This document shows, piece after piece, positions 18,213 to 25,656 of a stretch of 64,000 nucleotides of DNA. Origin of the DNA: UBA1563 sp041671545. Lineage in GTDB: Bacteria > Bacteroidota > Ignavibacteria > Ignavibacteriales > Ignavibacteriaceae. Each line of letters starts with the position of its first letter. The stretch's first letter is position 1. Under the pieces are notes generated by a model. The model worked only from the letters and a program-made list of their open reading frames with translations. It had not been told where the DNA came from and searched no databases. The stretch spans positions 62,001-126,000 of the forward strand of contig JBAZBI010000003.1 in assembly GCA_041671545.1 (NCBI GenBank). The letters are read 5' to 3'. A program made the translations under genes and the position numbers.

Positions 18213-19631
18213 ATGATCAGGAACTCAAAAAAAAATTTACTCTTCTTTTTTATGCTTTCAACTTTTGTTTCGTGCGCCACAAATCCCGATACAAAAAAGA
18301 ATGACTCAACAACAACGGTAGAATTTTGGCTCACCAATCCGGATAGTACGGCGCTTTTCCAAAGTCAAAATGCTTCTCAAACAACCATTACCGGCACTAT
18401 ACCGGTTCTGGAAGTTTTTGAATCACAAACTTATCAATCGATGGATGGATTTGGCTGCGCGCTAACAGGAGGCAGTGCAATACTTATAAATAAAATGGGA
18501 GGCGCAGAAAAAGAAGCGTTGTTAAAAGAATTATTTGCAACCGATGGAAAAAATATCGGCATCAGCTATTTGCGCATCAGTATTGGCGCTTCCGATTTAA
18601 GTGACCGCGTTTTTACGTATGATGATCTTCCTTATGGACAAATCGATACCGCTATGACGCAATTCAGTTTGGAACCGGAACAGAAAGATTTAATTCCCGT
18701 CTTGAAACAAATTCTTGCAATCAATCCGAACATCAAAATTCTTGGTTCACCATGGACTGCACCTGTATGGATGAAAACAAAAAATTCATCCATCGGCGGC
18801 AGTTTGAAACCACAATATTATGCTGCATACTCTAAATATTTTGTAAAATATTTTCAAGGAATGAAAGCAGCCGGAATTCCGATAGATGCGATCACTATTC
18901 AAAACGAACCTCTCTATGGCGGGAATAATCCCAGTATGATCATGACAGCAATTGAACAAGCGTCGTTCATAAAAAATTATTTGGGACCGGATTTTAAAGC
19001 AAATAACATCGACACAAAAATCATTATTTATGATCACAATACAGACCGGACTGATTATCCGATAACAGTGATGAATGATCCGGATGCTAAAAAATATGTT
19101 GCCGGTTCAGCTTTCCATTTATATGGCGGAACGATTGATGATCTTGCAAAAGTTAAAACCGCGCATCCCGATAAAGATTTATATTTTACTGAAATGTGGG
19201 TCGGAGCTCCAGGCAATTTAGCAAATGACCTTAGCTGGCACGTAAAAAATTTGATTATTGGGGGGACAAGAAATTGGTGTAAAAATGTAATTGAATGGAA
19301 TCTTGCATCAGACCCGGATGAAAATCCACATACCGATGGAGGCTGTACAGAATGTCTTGGAGCAATTACTATCGATGGAAATAGTGTCACGAGAAATCCG
19401 GCATATTACATTATCGCTCACGCATCAAAATTTGTTCGTCCCGGTTCTGTCCGCATTGGTTCTACTTCCTCCACAACTTTACCAAATGTTGCATTTAAAA
19501 CTCCGGATGGAAAAAAAGTTATGATAGTATTGAACGATAGTGGTAGTCTTCAAATTTTTAAATTATCGGCTGGCAATAATCCTCTAACGCTTACCTTAAA
19601 AGCGGGAGCGGTTGCTACGTTCGTTTGGTAA
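18213..19631 (+). CDS. GH30-family glycoside hydrolase lipoprotein
   Basis: A 472-residue lipoprotein: signal with lipobox ending STFVSCA, AAGGA ribosome site six bases before ATG. The (beta/alpha)8 domain has GH30 subfamily 1 features: MDGFGCALTGGSA at the entry, GSPWTAPVWMKT, acid/base Glu232 in IQNEPLYGG, nucleophile Glu327 in YFTEMWVG, and WNLASDPDENPHTDGGC. A C-terminal beta-sandwich (about 390-472) completes the family plan. Known members are glucosylceramidases and beta-1,6-glucanases; the exact substrate cannot be told. It likely sits on the cell surface or in the periplasm. Confidence 0.92.
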   Translation: MIRNSKKNLLFFFMLSTFVSCATNPDTKKNDSTTTVEFWLTNPDSTALFQSQNASQTTITGTIPVLEVFESQTYQSMDGFGCALTGGSAILINKMGGAEKEALLKELFATDGKNIGISYLRISIGASDLSDRVFTYDDLPYGQIDTAMTQFSLEPEQKDLIPVLKQILAINPNIKILGSPWTAPVWMKTKNSSIGGSLKPQYYAAYSKYFVKYFQGMKAAGIPIDAITIQNEPLYGGNNPSMIMTAIEQASFIKNYLGPDFKANNIDTKIIIYDHNTDRTDYPITVMNDPDAKKYVAGSAFHLYGGTIDDLAKVKTAHPDKDLYFTEMWVGAPGNLANDLSWHVKNLIIGGTRNWCKNVIEWNLASDPDENPHTDGGCTECLGAITIDGNSVTRNPAYYIIAHASKFVRPGSVRIGSTSSTTLPNVAFKTPDGKKVMIVLNDSGSLQIFKLSAGNNPLTLTLKAGAVATFVW

Positions 19632-19701
19632 ATAAATGTCCGATTTTATTTTGGTCTGTATTTTCCCGGGGATCTGGCAGTCTAATTCCCCTCAAAACTA
19701 A

Positions 19702-19728
19702 AAAACCCTGAATTTTGTTCAGGGTTTT
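19702..19728. terminator. Bidirectional terminator between GH30 gene and tRNA array
   Basis: Arms AAAACCCTGAA (19702-19712) and TTCAGGGTTTT (19718-19728) with flanking A/T runs. It can end the GH30 transcript and, from the other side, the tRNA/GIY-YIG array transcript. Confidence 0.8.
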
Positions 19729-19732
19729 ATAA

Positions 19733-19809
19733 GCTCCGTGATCCCGATTGCATCGGGACTGAAGGCGCTCGAAATTGCATCCCGAAAGCTTTCGGGATAA
19801 CAGCCGAAT
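19733..19809 (-). pseudogene. tRNA-Asn 3'-half relic R1, with two palindromes
   Basis: On the minus strand this reads ATTCGGCTGTTA (anticodon arm start of tRNA-Asn), then the palindrome TCCCGAAAGCTTTCGGGA, then TGCAATTTCGAG (T-arm), a second palindrome TCCCGATGCAATCGGGA (19742-19758), and CACGGAGC (acceptor 3' end). It is the most decayed of the three 3'-half copies and lies furthest from the intact tRNA. It begins two bases after the stop codon of GIY-YIG copy 1. Confidence 0.75.
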
Positions 19810-19811
19810 AT

Positions 19812-20069
19812 TTAGACTGGTATTTCCCCTCTGATTACTCGTTCAATCATCTTTTTACTTTTCCAACTTTTTATTTTTAGTTCCATTTGGTGTGCAACTT
19901 CTTTTGATTCGTATTCTTTTGTGAAAGCAATTTCCCAAGGACGGTAGCGAGAGGTGAAACCTTTTTCGAATGTATTATGATATGATAATCGTAATTCGGG
20001 GTTAGCAGAAATTCCCGTGTAATATTTTTCTGCGGATTTAGATTTTAATATGTAAAGGAAGTAACTCAT
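19812..20069 (-). CDS. Small GIY-YIG nuclease, copy 1
   Basis: An 85-residue single-domain GIY-YIG protein starting MSYFLYILKSKSAEKYYTGIS; YILK...YTGI is the GIY-YIG beta-hairpin, the conserved catalytic Arg lies in ELRLSYHN, and the conserved Glu in the KEY.SKEVAHQMELKIKSW helix region. The length equals that of the two neighbouring copies. The frame extends further upstream into tRNA-derived sequence, but the hairpin and the conserved start of all three copies favour ATG 20069. The stop codon abuts relic R1. GIY-YIG enzymes nick or cut DNA; here a role in spreading the unit is inferred. Confidence 0.85.
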   Translation of the reverse strand: MSYFLYILKSKSAEKYYTGISANPELRLSYHNTFEKGFTSRYRPWEIAFTKEYESKEVAHQMELKIKSWKSKKMIERVIRGEIPV

Positions 20070-20077
20070 AAAATAAT

Positions 20078-20102
20078 AAAGCCCCAAAGAATTTGGAGCT
20101 TT
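20078..20102 (-). terminator. Hairpin between tRNA relic R2 and GIY-YIG copy 1
   Basis: Minus-strand AAAGCTCCAAA..TTTGGGGCTTT hairpin directly behind the tRNA 3' end and before the GIY-YIG start. It is slightly decayed against the copies at 20429 and 20781. As part of the repeating unit it may be the original tRNA-Asn terminator carried along with the 3' half. Confidence 0.65.
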
Positions 20103-20104
20103 AA

Positions 20105-20160
20105 GCTCCGCGAGCAAGACTCGAACTTGCATCCCGACGAAGTCGGGATAACAGCCGAAT
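20105..20160 (-). pseudogene. tRNA-Asn 3'-half relic R2
   Basis: Minus strand: CATTCGGCTGTTA, palindrome TCCCGACTTCGTCGGGA, then an intact T-arm (GCAAGTTCGAGTCTTGC) and acceptor 3' strand TCGCGGAGC. The 3' strand of the anticodon stem (CCGAAGGGT in the intact tRNA) is replaced by the palindrome. It starts within two bases of the stop codon of GIY-YIG copy 2. Confidence 0.85.
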
Positions 20161-20162
20161 GT

Positions 20163-20420
20163 TCATACGATAATCTCTCCAGTCAGAATTTTCTCAATCA
20201 TCTTTTTACTTTTCCAGTTTTTAATTTTTAATTCTATTTGGTGAGCAAATTCTTTTGATGGATATTCTTTTGAGAAAGCAATTTCCCAGGGACGGTAGCG
20301 GGAGGTAAAACCTTTTTCGAATGTATTATGATATGTTAATCGTAATTCGGGATTGGCAGAAATTCCCGTGTAATATTTTTCTGCGGTTTGAGATTTTAAT
20401 ATGTAAAGGAAGTAAGTCAT
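20163..20420 (-). CDS. Small GIY-YIG nuclease, copy 2
   Basis: 85 residues, starting MTYFLYILKSQTAEKYYTGIS and nearly identical to copies 1 and 3 through the GIY-YIG hairpin, the Arg-containing ELRLTYHN and the PWEIAFSKEY core; differences cluster in the C-terminal helix (KNWKSKKMIEKILTGEIIV). The reading frame is kept in all three copies, which argues for selection or recent amplification. It is framed by relic R3 with its terminator upstream and relic R2 downstream. Confidence 0.85.
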   Translation of the reverse strand: MTYFLYILKSQTAEKYYTGISANPELRLTYHNTFEKGFTSRYRPWEIAFSKEYPSKEFAHQIELKIKNWKSKKMIEKILTGEIIV

Positions 20421-20428
20421 AAAATGAT

Positions 20429-20454
20429 AAAGCCCCAAAATAATTTGGGGCTTT
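20429..20454 (-). terminator. Hairpin between tRNA relic R3 and GIY-YIG copy 2
   Basis: Perfect arms AAAGCCCCAAA / TTTGGGGCTTT, same position in the unit as at 20078 and 20781. Confidence 0.7.
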
Positions 20455-20456
20455 AA

Positions 20457-20511
20457 GCTCCGCGAGCAAGACTCGAACTTGCATCTCGACGAAGTCGGGA
20501 TAACAGCCGAA
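20457..20511 (-). pseudogene. tRNA-Asn 3'-half relic R3
   Basis: Minus strand: CTTCGGCTGTTA, a palindrome with one mismatch (TCCCGACTTCGTCGAGA), the T-arm and the acceptor 3' strand as in R2. It starts two bases after the stop of GIY-YIG copy 3. Unit spacing R2 to R3 is 352 bp and R3 to the intact tRNA 353 bp. Confidence 0.85.
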
Positions 20512-20514
20512 GTT

Positions 20515-20772
20515 TCATAATAGAATCTCACCTGAAATAATTTTTTCAATCATCGTTTTGCTTTTCCAACTTTTAATTTTTAGTTCAACCTGATGAGCAA
20601 TTTCTTTTGATGGATATTCTTTTGTGAAAGCAATTTCCCATGGACGGTAGCGGGAGGTAAAACCTTTTTCGAATGTATTGTGATATGATAATCGTAATTC
20701 GGGATTAGCAGAAATTCCCGTGTAATATTTTTCTGCGGATTGAGATTTTAATATGTAAAGGAAGTACGTCAT
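20515..20772 (-). CDS. Small GIY-YIG nuclease, copy 3, next to intact tRNA-Asn
   Basis: 85 residues, MTYFLYILKSQSAEKYYTGIS start, same GIY-YIG core as copies 1 and 2, C-terminus KSWKSKTMIEKIISGEILL. It lies directly downstream of the intact tRNA-Asn and its hairpin terminator, so it is probably the youngest insertion. Possible expression is by read-through from the tRNA promoter, since no separate promoter is clear. An upstream in-frame ATG lies six codons earlier inside the hairpin region; the conserved start is preferred. Confidence 0.87.
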   Translation of the reverse strand: MTYFLYILKSQSAEKYYTGISANPELRLSYHNTFEKGFTSRYRPWEIAFTKEYPSKEIAHQVELKIKSWKSKTMIEKIISGEILL

Positions 20773-20780
20773 AAAATGAT

Positions 20781-20806
20781 AAAGCCCCAAAATAATTTGG
20801 GGCTTT
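20781..20806 (-). terminator. Terminator of the intact tRNA-Asn
   Basis: Arms AAAGCCCCAAA / TTTGGGGCTTT just past the tRNA 3' end on the minus strand, followed by a weak T-rich run. Confidence 0.75.
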
Positions 20807-20809
20807 AAG

Positions 20810-20881
20810 CTCCGCGAGCAAGACTCGAACTTGCAACCCTTCGGTTAACAGCCGAATGCTCCACCATTGAGCTATCGCGGA
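20810..20881 (-). tRNA. tRNA-Asn (anticodon GTT)
   Basis: Complete cloverleaf on the minus strand: acceptor TCCGCGA/TCGCGGA, D-arm GCTC-AATGGTG-GAGC, anticodon arm TTCGG-CTGTTAA-CCGAA with anticodon GTT, T-arm GCAAG-TTCGAGT-CTTGC, discriminator G. No CCA is encoded. It is the only one of eight tRNA-Asn-derived segments here with a pairing anticodon stem. Confidence 0.96.
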
Positions 20882-20900
20882 ATTTTAATTTCTTTTCAAT

Positions 20901-20955
20901 AACCCTTCGGTTAACATCCCGATCTTATCGGGATCCACCATTGAGCTATCGCGGA
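20901..20955 (-). pseudogene. tRNA-Asn 5'-half relic R4
   Basis: Minus strand: acceptor and D-arm of tRNA-Asn (TCCGCGATAGCTCAATGGTGG), then palindrome ATCCCGATAAGATCGGGAT in place of the 5' strand of the anticodon stem, then TGTTAACCGAAGGGTT, after which tRNA similarity stops. It is the mirror case of R1-R3, where the 3' strand is the one replaced. Confidence 0.8.
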
Positions 20956-20976
20956 ATAAAAAAACTTGAATCTTCG

Positions 20977-21057
20977 GCTCCGCAAGTGAGACTCGAACTT
21001 GCATCCCGACGAAGTCGGGATAACAGCCAATGAACCAAATCATTGAGTTATCGCGGA
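20977..21057 (-). pseudogene. Full-length tRNA-Asn-like relic R5
   Basis: Minus strand: TCCGCGATAACTCAATGATTTGG, CATTGGCTGTTA, palindrome TCCCGACTTCGTCGGGA, then GCAAGTTCGAGTCTCAC and TTGCGGAG. Acceptor and T-arm remain largely pairable, but the anticodon stem cannot form as in a normal tRNA because its 3' strand is the palindrome. Confidence 0.75.
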
Positions 21058-21077
21058 ATTTCAATCTCTTTCCCGAA

Positions 21078-21132
21078 AACCCTTCGGTTAACATCCCGAT
21101 CTTATCGGGATCCACCATTGAGCTATCGCGGA
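21078..21132 (-). pseudogene. tRNA-Asn 5'-half relic R6
   Basis: Same structure as R4 and almost identical to it (acceptor, D-arm, palindrome ATCCCGATAAGATCGGGAT, TGTTAACCGAAGGG). It is the R4 counterpart in a 177-bp tandem duplication. Confidence 0.8.
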
Positions 21133-21153
21133 ATAAAAAAACTTGAGTCTTTG

Positions 21154-21235
21154 GCTCCACAAGCGAGACCCGAACTTGCATCCCGACAAAGTCGGGATAA
21201 CAGCCGATGAACCAATTCCATCGAGCTATTGCAGA
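21154..21235 (-). pseudogene. Full-length tRNA-Asn-like relic R7
   Basis: Counterpart of R5, more diverged: TTCTGCAATAGCTCGATGG at the 5' side, CATCGGCTGTTA, palindrome TCCCGACTTTGTCGGGA, T-arm GCAAGTTCGGGTCTCGC and TTGTGGAGCC. Acceptor pairing is reduced, consistent with an old non-functional copy. Confidence 0.7.
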
Positions 21236-21488
21236 ATTTTTGTAAACTTTTGAATTTTTACATTGAGAAAATAACAATTTCTCCTCTTTTAGCAAAAATT
21301 TTCCTTCCCCTTTTTTAATTTTTCTCAATATTATTTCAACTTTTTTGTATTTCATTCACGATAAGCAATACAACCGCTTATCCACAAATATTTCAATTCA
21401 TCACATAAAACCCGGATTGGCAGAATTCATCTTTTTTTTGCCGAAATACTCCTTAAATTTGAGATGCAAAAATTAAAAGGAGTAGTTC

Positions 21489-24173
21489 ATGTCAGTTAAA
21501 AAAATTCTCGGCTTTTTGTTAATGTTCATTTTTTCAGCTCATCTTTCGGCTCAACAGCCACCTATCATAGATAGAGAACTTTTCTTCGGCGATCCGGATA
21601 TCTCCGGCGCTCAAATTTCCCCCGATGGAAAATATATTACTTTTGTAAAACCGTTTAACAACGTTAGAAATATTTGGGTAAAGGAGCGGAATCAAAAATT
21701 TGATGAAGCCAAACCGCTTACCGCCGATGCTAAACGTCCGGTTACAACTTATTTCTGGTCCCGCGACAGCAAATATGTACTTTTCGTTCAAGATCAAGGA
21801 GGAAATGAAAATTTCCGTATCTACGCTGTCGATCCAAAAGCAACAGGTGACCCGGTTCCGCAAGCTAAGGATTTAACTCCGCTCGAAAATGTTCGCGCAT
21901 TCATTTATGACGTTCCTAAAAATTCACCTAATGAAATTTTTATCGGACTGAATGACCGCAATCCGCAGCTTCACGATATTTATAAACTTGATCTTACTAC
22001 CGGCGAAAGAACACTCATCAGAAAGAATGATGATAACGTTGCAAGCTGGGTTTTCGATCTCAACGGTAATTTGAAACTTGGTATCCGCCAAACCGCTGAC
22101 GGCGGAACCGAAATCTTAAAAGTTAACAGCGATAAATTAGATCAAATTTATGCCGTAAATAATGAGGAAACTGCCGGTCCAATCCGCTTTATGCCGGACG
22201 GCAACAGCTTCTATATGATCTCCAATAAAGGCGCGAAGGCTGATAAGTTGGAACTTCTTATATATGATTTGAACTCCGGAAAAACAAAGTTTATTGAAAA
22301 AGATCCGAAAAACGAAGTTGACTTTGGCGATGTTATTTTTTCAGATATAACGAACGAACTTATCGCTACCGTTTACGTTGGCGATGAAACCAGAATTTAT
22401 TTTAAAAATAAATCATGGGAGAAAGATTATAATAAATTAAAATCCCTTTTACCAAAAGGTGAGATTGGACTTGTTTCAACCTCTGCAGATGAATCGATCT
22501 GGTTGGTTTCCGTTTCCCGCGACGTTGATCCCGGTTCGGTTTATCTTTTTGATAGAACAAAAGGAACCGCGGAATTACTTTATAAATCACGCCCGACTTT
22601 GCCAAGCGAATATCTTTCCGAAAGAAAAGCAGTTAGATATAAAGTTCGTGACGGCATGAGCATTCCGGCTTACTTAACTTTGCCAAAAGGAATTCCGGCA
22701 AAAAATCTTCCTACCGTACTTTTTGTTCACGGCGGACCCTGGGCGCGTGATTTCTTTGGCTATAACGCAACCGCGCAATTTCTTGCAAACAGAGGTTACG
22801 CGGTTCTTCAACCTAATTTTAGAGGCTCAACCGGATACGGAAAGAAATTCTTAAATGCAGGAAATAAACAATGGGGACGCGGCTCAATGCAGCACGATCT
22901 TACCGATGCCGTTAAATGGTTGATCAAACAAGGTATTGCCGATCCGAAACGTGTTGCAATTTCCGGTGGATCTTACGGCGGTTACGCAACTCTCGCCGGA
23001 TTAACTTTTACTCCCGATGTGTATGCAGCCGGATTTGATATTGTCGGACCATCAAACATCATCACGCTTTTAAAATCGATTCCTCCATATTGGGCGCCGG
23101 CGAAAAAAATGTTCGACGTACGTGTAGGAAGTATGGACATACCTGAAGAGAAAAAATTATTGGATGAAGTTTCTCCCTTCAATTATGCAACGCAGATCAA
23201 AGCGCCTCTTTATGTAGTGCAAGGCGCGAACGATCCGCGCGTTAAAAAAGCTGAAGCGGATCAAATTGTTGTCGCTCTCCGCGATCTAAACAGACAAGTA
23301 GAATATATGGTAGCTCCGGATGAAGGACACGGTTTCGCCGGAAAAGAAAACCGTCTTGCCATGTACGTTGCGATGGAACAATTCTTTGCCAAGCATTTAA
23401 AAGGAAGAGTTCAAGAAGATATTCGTCCGGAAATTCAGCAAAAGTTAAAAGACATTACCGTTGATATTAAAACCGTAACGATGCCGAAGAATGAATCGGT
23501 TGAAGCGCCGAAAGAAATGTTGAAATCTTTTGACGGCTCTAAAATTCAAGAAGGAAACTTTAAATATCTTGTAAAAGTAAATGCTATGGGACAAAACTTA
23601 ACAATGAATTTGGAGAGAGCAATTACAAAAACAGCATTCAACGGAAAAGATGTTTTTCTTGTTGTTGATAATTTAACCGGTATGATGGCGATGAAAGACT
23701 CACTCTATTTTGACCGCGTTACTGTTCTTCCGGTAAAACGAATGATCCAGCAAGGACCGGCAACTGTAGAACTTAATTTCAACGGAAATGAAGTTACGGG
23801 CAAAATTGTAGCTGGTCCGCAGAATATGCCGGTAAGCGCAAAAGCCGATTCTCCCCTTTTAGTTGATGGTTCAGGAATCGAATTGCCGCTTCGTACATTA
23901 CCTTTAGTTGAAGGATATCAAGCTTCATTCAATCAACTTGATATTCAAGCAGGCGGCGCAAAGAAGATGTCGTTAAAAGTTATCGGAAGCGAAAACATCA
24001 CTGTTGATGCAGGCGCTTTTGATACTTATAAAGTAGAAATAAAACCGGTTGAAGGTGACGCCGGTTCTTCAACTCTTTGGGTTGCTAAAGATTCAAAAGT
24101 AGTTGTAAAAACTGAAGCTAAACTTCCCGCAACAATGGGCGGCGGAACGGTTGTTTCTGAATTAACTAAGTAA
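21489..24173 (+). CDS. S9 prolyl oligopeptidase-family peptidase with extra C-terminal domain
   Basis: An 894-residue exported protein: signal peptide ending SAHLSAQ, AAGGAG ribosome site before ATG. Residues about 30-370 form a TolB/DPP4-like propeller (FWSRDSKYVLF and similar). The alpha/beta hydrolase domain has PTVLFVHGGPWARD, nucleophile Ser495 in SGGSYGGY, Asp582 in GANDPRV and His614 in DEGHGF, so an acylaminoacyl- or dipeptidyl-peptidase activity in the periplasm is expected. Unusual is a further 250 residues after the hydrolase (from about 650) of beta-rich sequence ending VAKDSKVVVKTEAKL, which resembles DUF3108-type or lipoprotein-carrier-like beta folds. A strong terminator follows. 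Confidence 0.92.
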   Translation: MSVKKILGFLLMFIFSAHLSAQQPPIIDRELFFGDPDISGAQISPDGKYITFVKPFNNVRNIWVKERNQKFDEAKPLTADAKRPVTTYFWSRDSKYVLFVQDQGGNENFRIYAVDPKATGDPVPQAKDLTPLENVRAFIYDVPKNSPNEIFIGLNDRNPQLHDIYKLDLTTGERTLIRKNDDNVASWVFDLNGNLKLGIRQTADGGTEILKVNSDKLDQIYAVNNEETAGPIRFMPDGNSFYMISNKGAKADKLELLIYDLNSGKTKFIEKDPKNEVDFGDVIFSDITNELIATVYVGDETRIYFKNKSWEKDYNKLKSLLPKGEIGLVSTSADESIWLVSVSRDVDPGSVYLFDRTKGTAELLYKSRPTLPSEYLSERKAVRYKVRDGMSIPAYLTLPKGIPAKNLPTVLFVHGGPWARDFFGYNATAQFLANRGYAVLQPNFRGSTGYGKKFLNAGNKQWGRGSMQHDLTDAVKWLIKQGIADPKRVAISGGSYGGYATLAGLTFTPDVYAAGFDIVGPSNIITLLKSIPPYWAPAKKMFDVRVGSMDIPEEKKLLDEVSPFNYATQIKAPLYVVQGANDPRVKKAEADQIVVALRDLNRQVEYMVAPDEGHGFAGKENRLAMYVAMEQFFAKHLKGRVQEDIRPEIQQKLKDITVDIKTVTMPKNESVEAPKEMLKSFDGSKIQEGNFKYLVKVNAMGQNLTMNLERAITKTAFNGKDVFLVVDNLTGMMAMKDSLYFDRVTVLPVKRMIQQGPATVELNFNGNEVTGKIVAGPQNMPVSAKADSPLLVDGSGIELPLRTLPLVEGYQASFNQLDIQAGGAKKMSLKVIGSENITVDAGAFDTYKVEIKPVEGDAGSSTLWVAKDSKVVVKTEAKLPATMGGGTVVSELTK

Positions 24174-24192
24174 CAATCTTTTCTCAATGAAT

Positions 24193-24228
24193 AAAAAAAA
24201 CGGCGTCTGTTTTGACGCCGTTTTTTTT
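24193..24228. terminator. Strong rho-independent terminator
   Basis: Arms AAAAAAAACGGCGTC and GACGCCGTTTTTTTT with a 6-base loop, 20 bp after the S9 peptidase stop. Beyond it, 24275-24360 holds an imperfect inverted repeat of TAATC/GATTA motifs and no gene. Confidence 0.85.
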
Positions 24229-24411
24229 CATCTACAAACCTTTCATCGAAGCCGGGATAAATAATTTTATAACGGTTAATCAAAAACCTCTTAATCTTAA
24301 TCCTAATCATAATCTTACTCGTTTTTAGAAAGCTTATGGAGAAAAGGATTATGATTATGATTAAGACATCATCTGTGTCTTTAGCATAAGGTGATTTATA
24401 AATAATCCATC

Positions 24412-25656
24412 TTAAATAAGCATACGCGCTTTAATGGTTTCGGGAATCAGTTTCAATTCCTTTAAAATCTCCGGCGATTTTTCTTTACTATCAATATCAA
24501 TAATAACGTATCCTACGTATGGATCGGTCTGCAAATACTGGGAAGCAATATTAATATTCCTTGTTGTAAAAACTTCTGTTATTTTCTTTAATACTCCCGG
24601 ACTGTTTTTATGAATGTGGAGATATCTCTGTTTATCAATATTCGGTTGAAGCGATATTTCAACAAAATTTCTCGCGCCTATCGTACTACCAACATCACAA
24701 TAGTTTACAAGTTTTTCTGTTACTTCGTGAGCAATATTTGCCTGCGCTTCCGAAGTGCTGCCGGCAATATGCGGAGTAAGAATTACGTTGTTGAATTTCT
24801 GAAGAATGCACGAAAAAGAATTACTGTTTGAAGCCGGTTCGTCCGGATACACATCTACAGCCGCTCCGTTCAAATGTTTTTCTTCTATAGCATACGCTAA
24901 GTCATCAAGATTTACAACTGTGCCGCGCGAAGAGTTGATAAGAAAACTTCCTTTCTTCATCAGTTTTATTTTATCCGCGGTTATCATGTTTTTAGTAAGT
25001 TCCGTTTCTGGCACATGCAGAGTAACGATATCGGAAATCTGTAAAAGTTCATCAAGAGAGTTGCATGCTTTGGCATTCCCGAGATTCAGTTTTTTTTCGA
25101 TATCATAATAATAGACTTGCATCCCCAGACTTTCCGCAAGAATTGAAACTTGAGAACCGATATGTCCGTAACCAACAATTCCCAAGTTCTTCCCCCTTAC
25201 TTCAAAAGAGTTGGAAGCTTCTTTAAACCATTTACCATTGTGTGCGTAATAATTCTTTTCTGGAATTCCTCTAATTAAAAAGATGCATTCGCTAATTACC
25301 AGTTCAGCTACAGAACGTGTATTTGAAAAAGGAGCGTTAAAAACGGGAATACCTTTAAGTTTTGCCGCGTGCAGATCAACCTGGTTTGTGCCGATACTAA
25401 AACATCCTACAGCTATCAGCTTATTACAATGATCGAGTATCTGAGCGGTTAAATTTGTTCTTGAGCGGATTCCGATTAAATGAACATCCTTAACTTTTTC
25501 TTTAAGCTCATCCCCTTCAAGCGAACTTTTAAGGTACTCAATATTTGTGTAACCATTTTTAAGAAAAAGATTAGCTGCGTTTTCGTGCAGTCCTTCAAGA
25601 AGTAAAACTTTAATTTTTTCTTTTGATAGGGTGTAGGTTTTGGTAACGTTGCTCAT
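24412..25656 (-). CDS. serA: D-3-phosphoglycerate dehydrogenase
   Basis: A 414-residue NAD-dependent 2-hydroxyacid dehydrogenase with the E. coli-type SerA plan: catalytic domain, Rossmann domain with GIVGYGHIGSQVSILAESLGMQVYYYD, conserved Arg in NSSRGTVV, Glu in DVYPDEPASN and His in LTPHIAGST, and a C-terminal ACT domain (about 340-414; LHIHKNSPGVLKKITEVF) that binds serine for feedback inhibition. It makes 3-phosphohydroxypyruvate, the first step of serine synthesis. No serB/serC lies nearby. Confidence 0.94.
   Translation of the reverse strand: MSNVTKTYTLSKEKIKVLLLEGLHENAANLFLKNGYTNIEYLKSSLEGDELKEKVKDVHLIGIRSRTNLTAQILDHCNKLIAVGCFSIGTNQVDLHAAKLKGIPVFNAPFSNTRSVAELVISECIFLIRGIPEKNYYAHNGKWFKEASNSFEVRGKNLGIVGYGHIGSQVSILAESLGMQVYYYDIEKKLNLGNAKACNSLDELLQISDIVTLHVPETELTKNMITADKIKLMKKGSFLINSSRGTVVNLDDLAYAIEEKHLNGAAVDVYPDEPASNSNSFSCILQKFNNVILTPHIAGSTSEAQANIAHEVTEKLVNYCDVGSTIGARNFVEISLQPNIDKQRYLHIHKNSPGVLKKITEVFTTRNINIASQYLQTDPYVGYVIIDIDSKEKSPEILKELKLIPETIKARMLI

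Larger units (their letters stand above)
20901..21254. repeat. Two tandem 177-bp units of tRNA relics
   Basis: R4+R5 (from 20901) and R6+R7 (from 21078) repeat with a period of exactly 177 bp, including the linker with the shared ACTTGA..CTT..GGCTCC text and an A-run. A frame of 156 codons crosses this stretch but only reads tRNA relics and palindromes, so it is not accepted as a gene. Confidence 0.8.

Noticed and set aside
20885..21355. 156-codon minus-strand frame over the tRNA relics
   Set aside because: It translates tRNA-Asn relics and palindromes in a 177-bp duplication; the repeated protein text follows the DNA repeat, and there is no family pattern.
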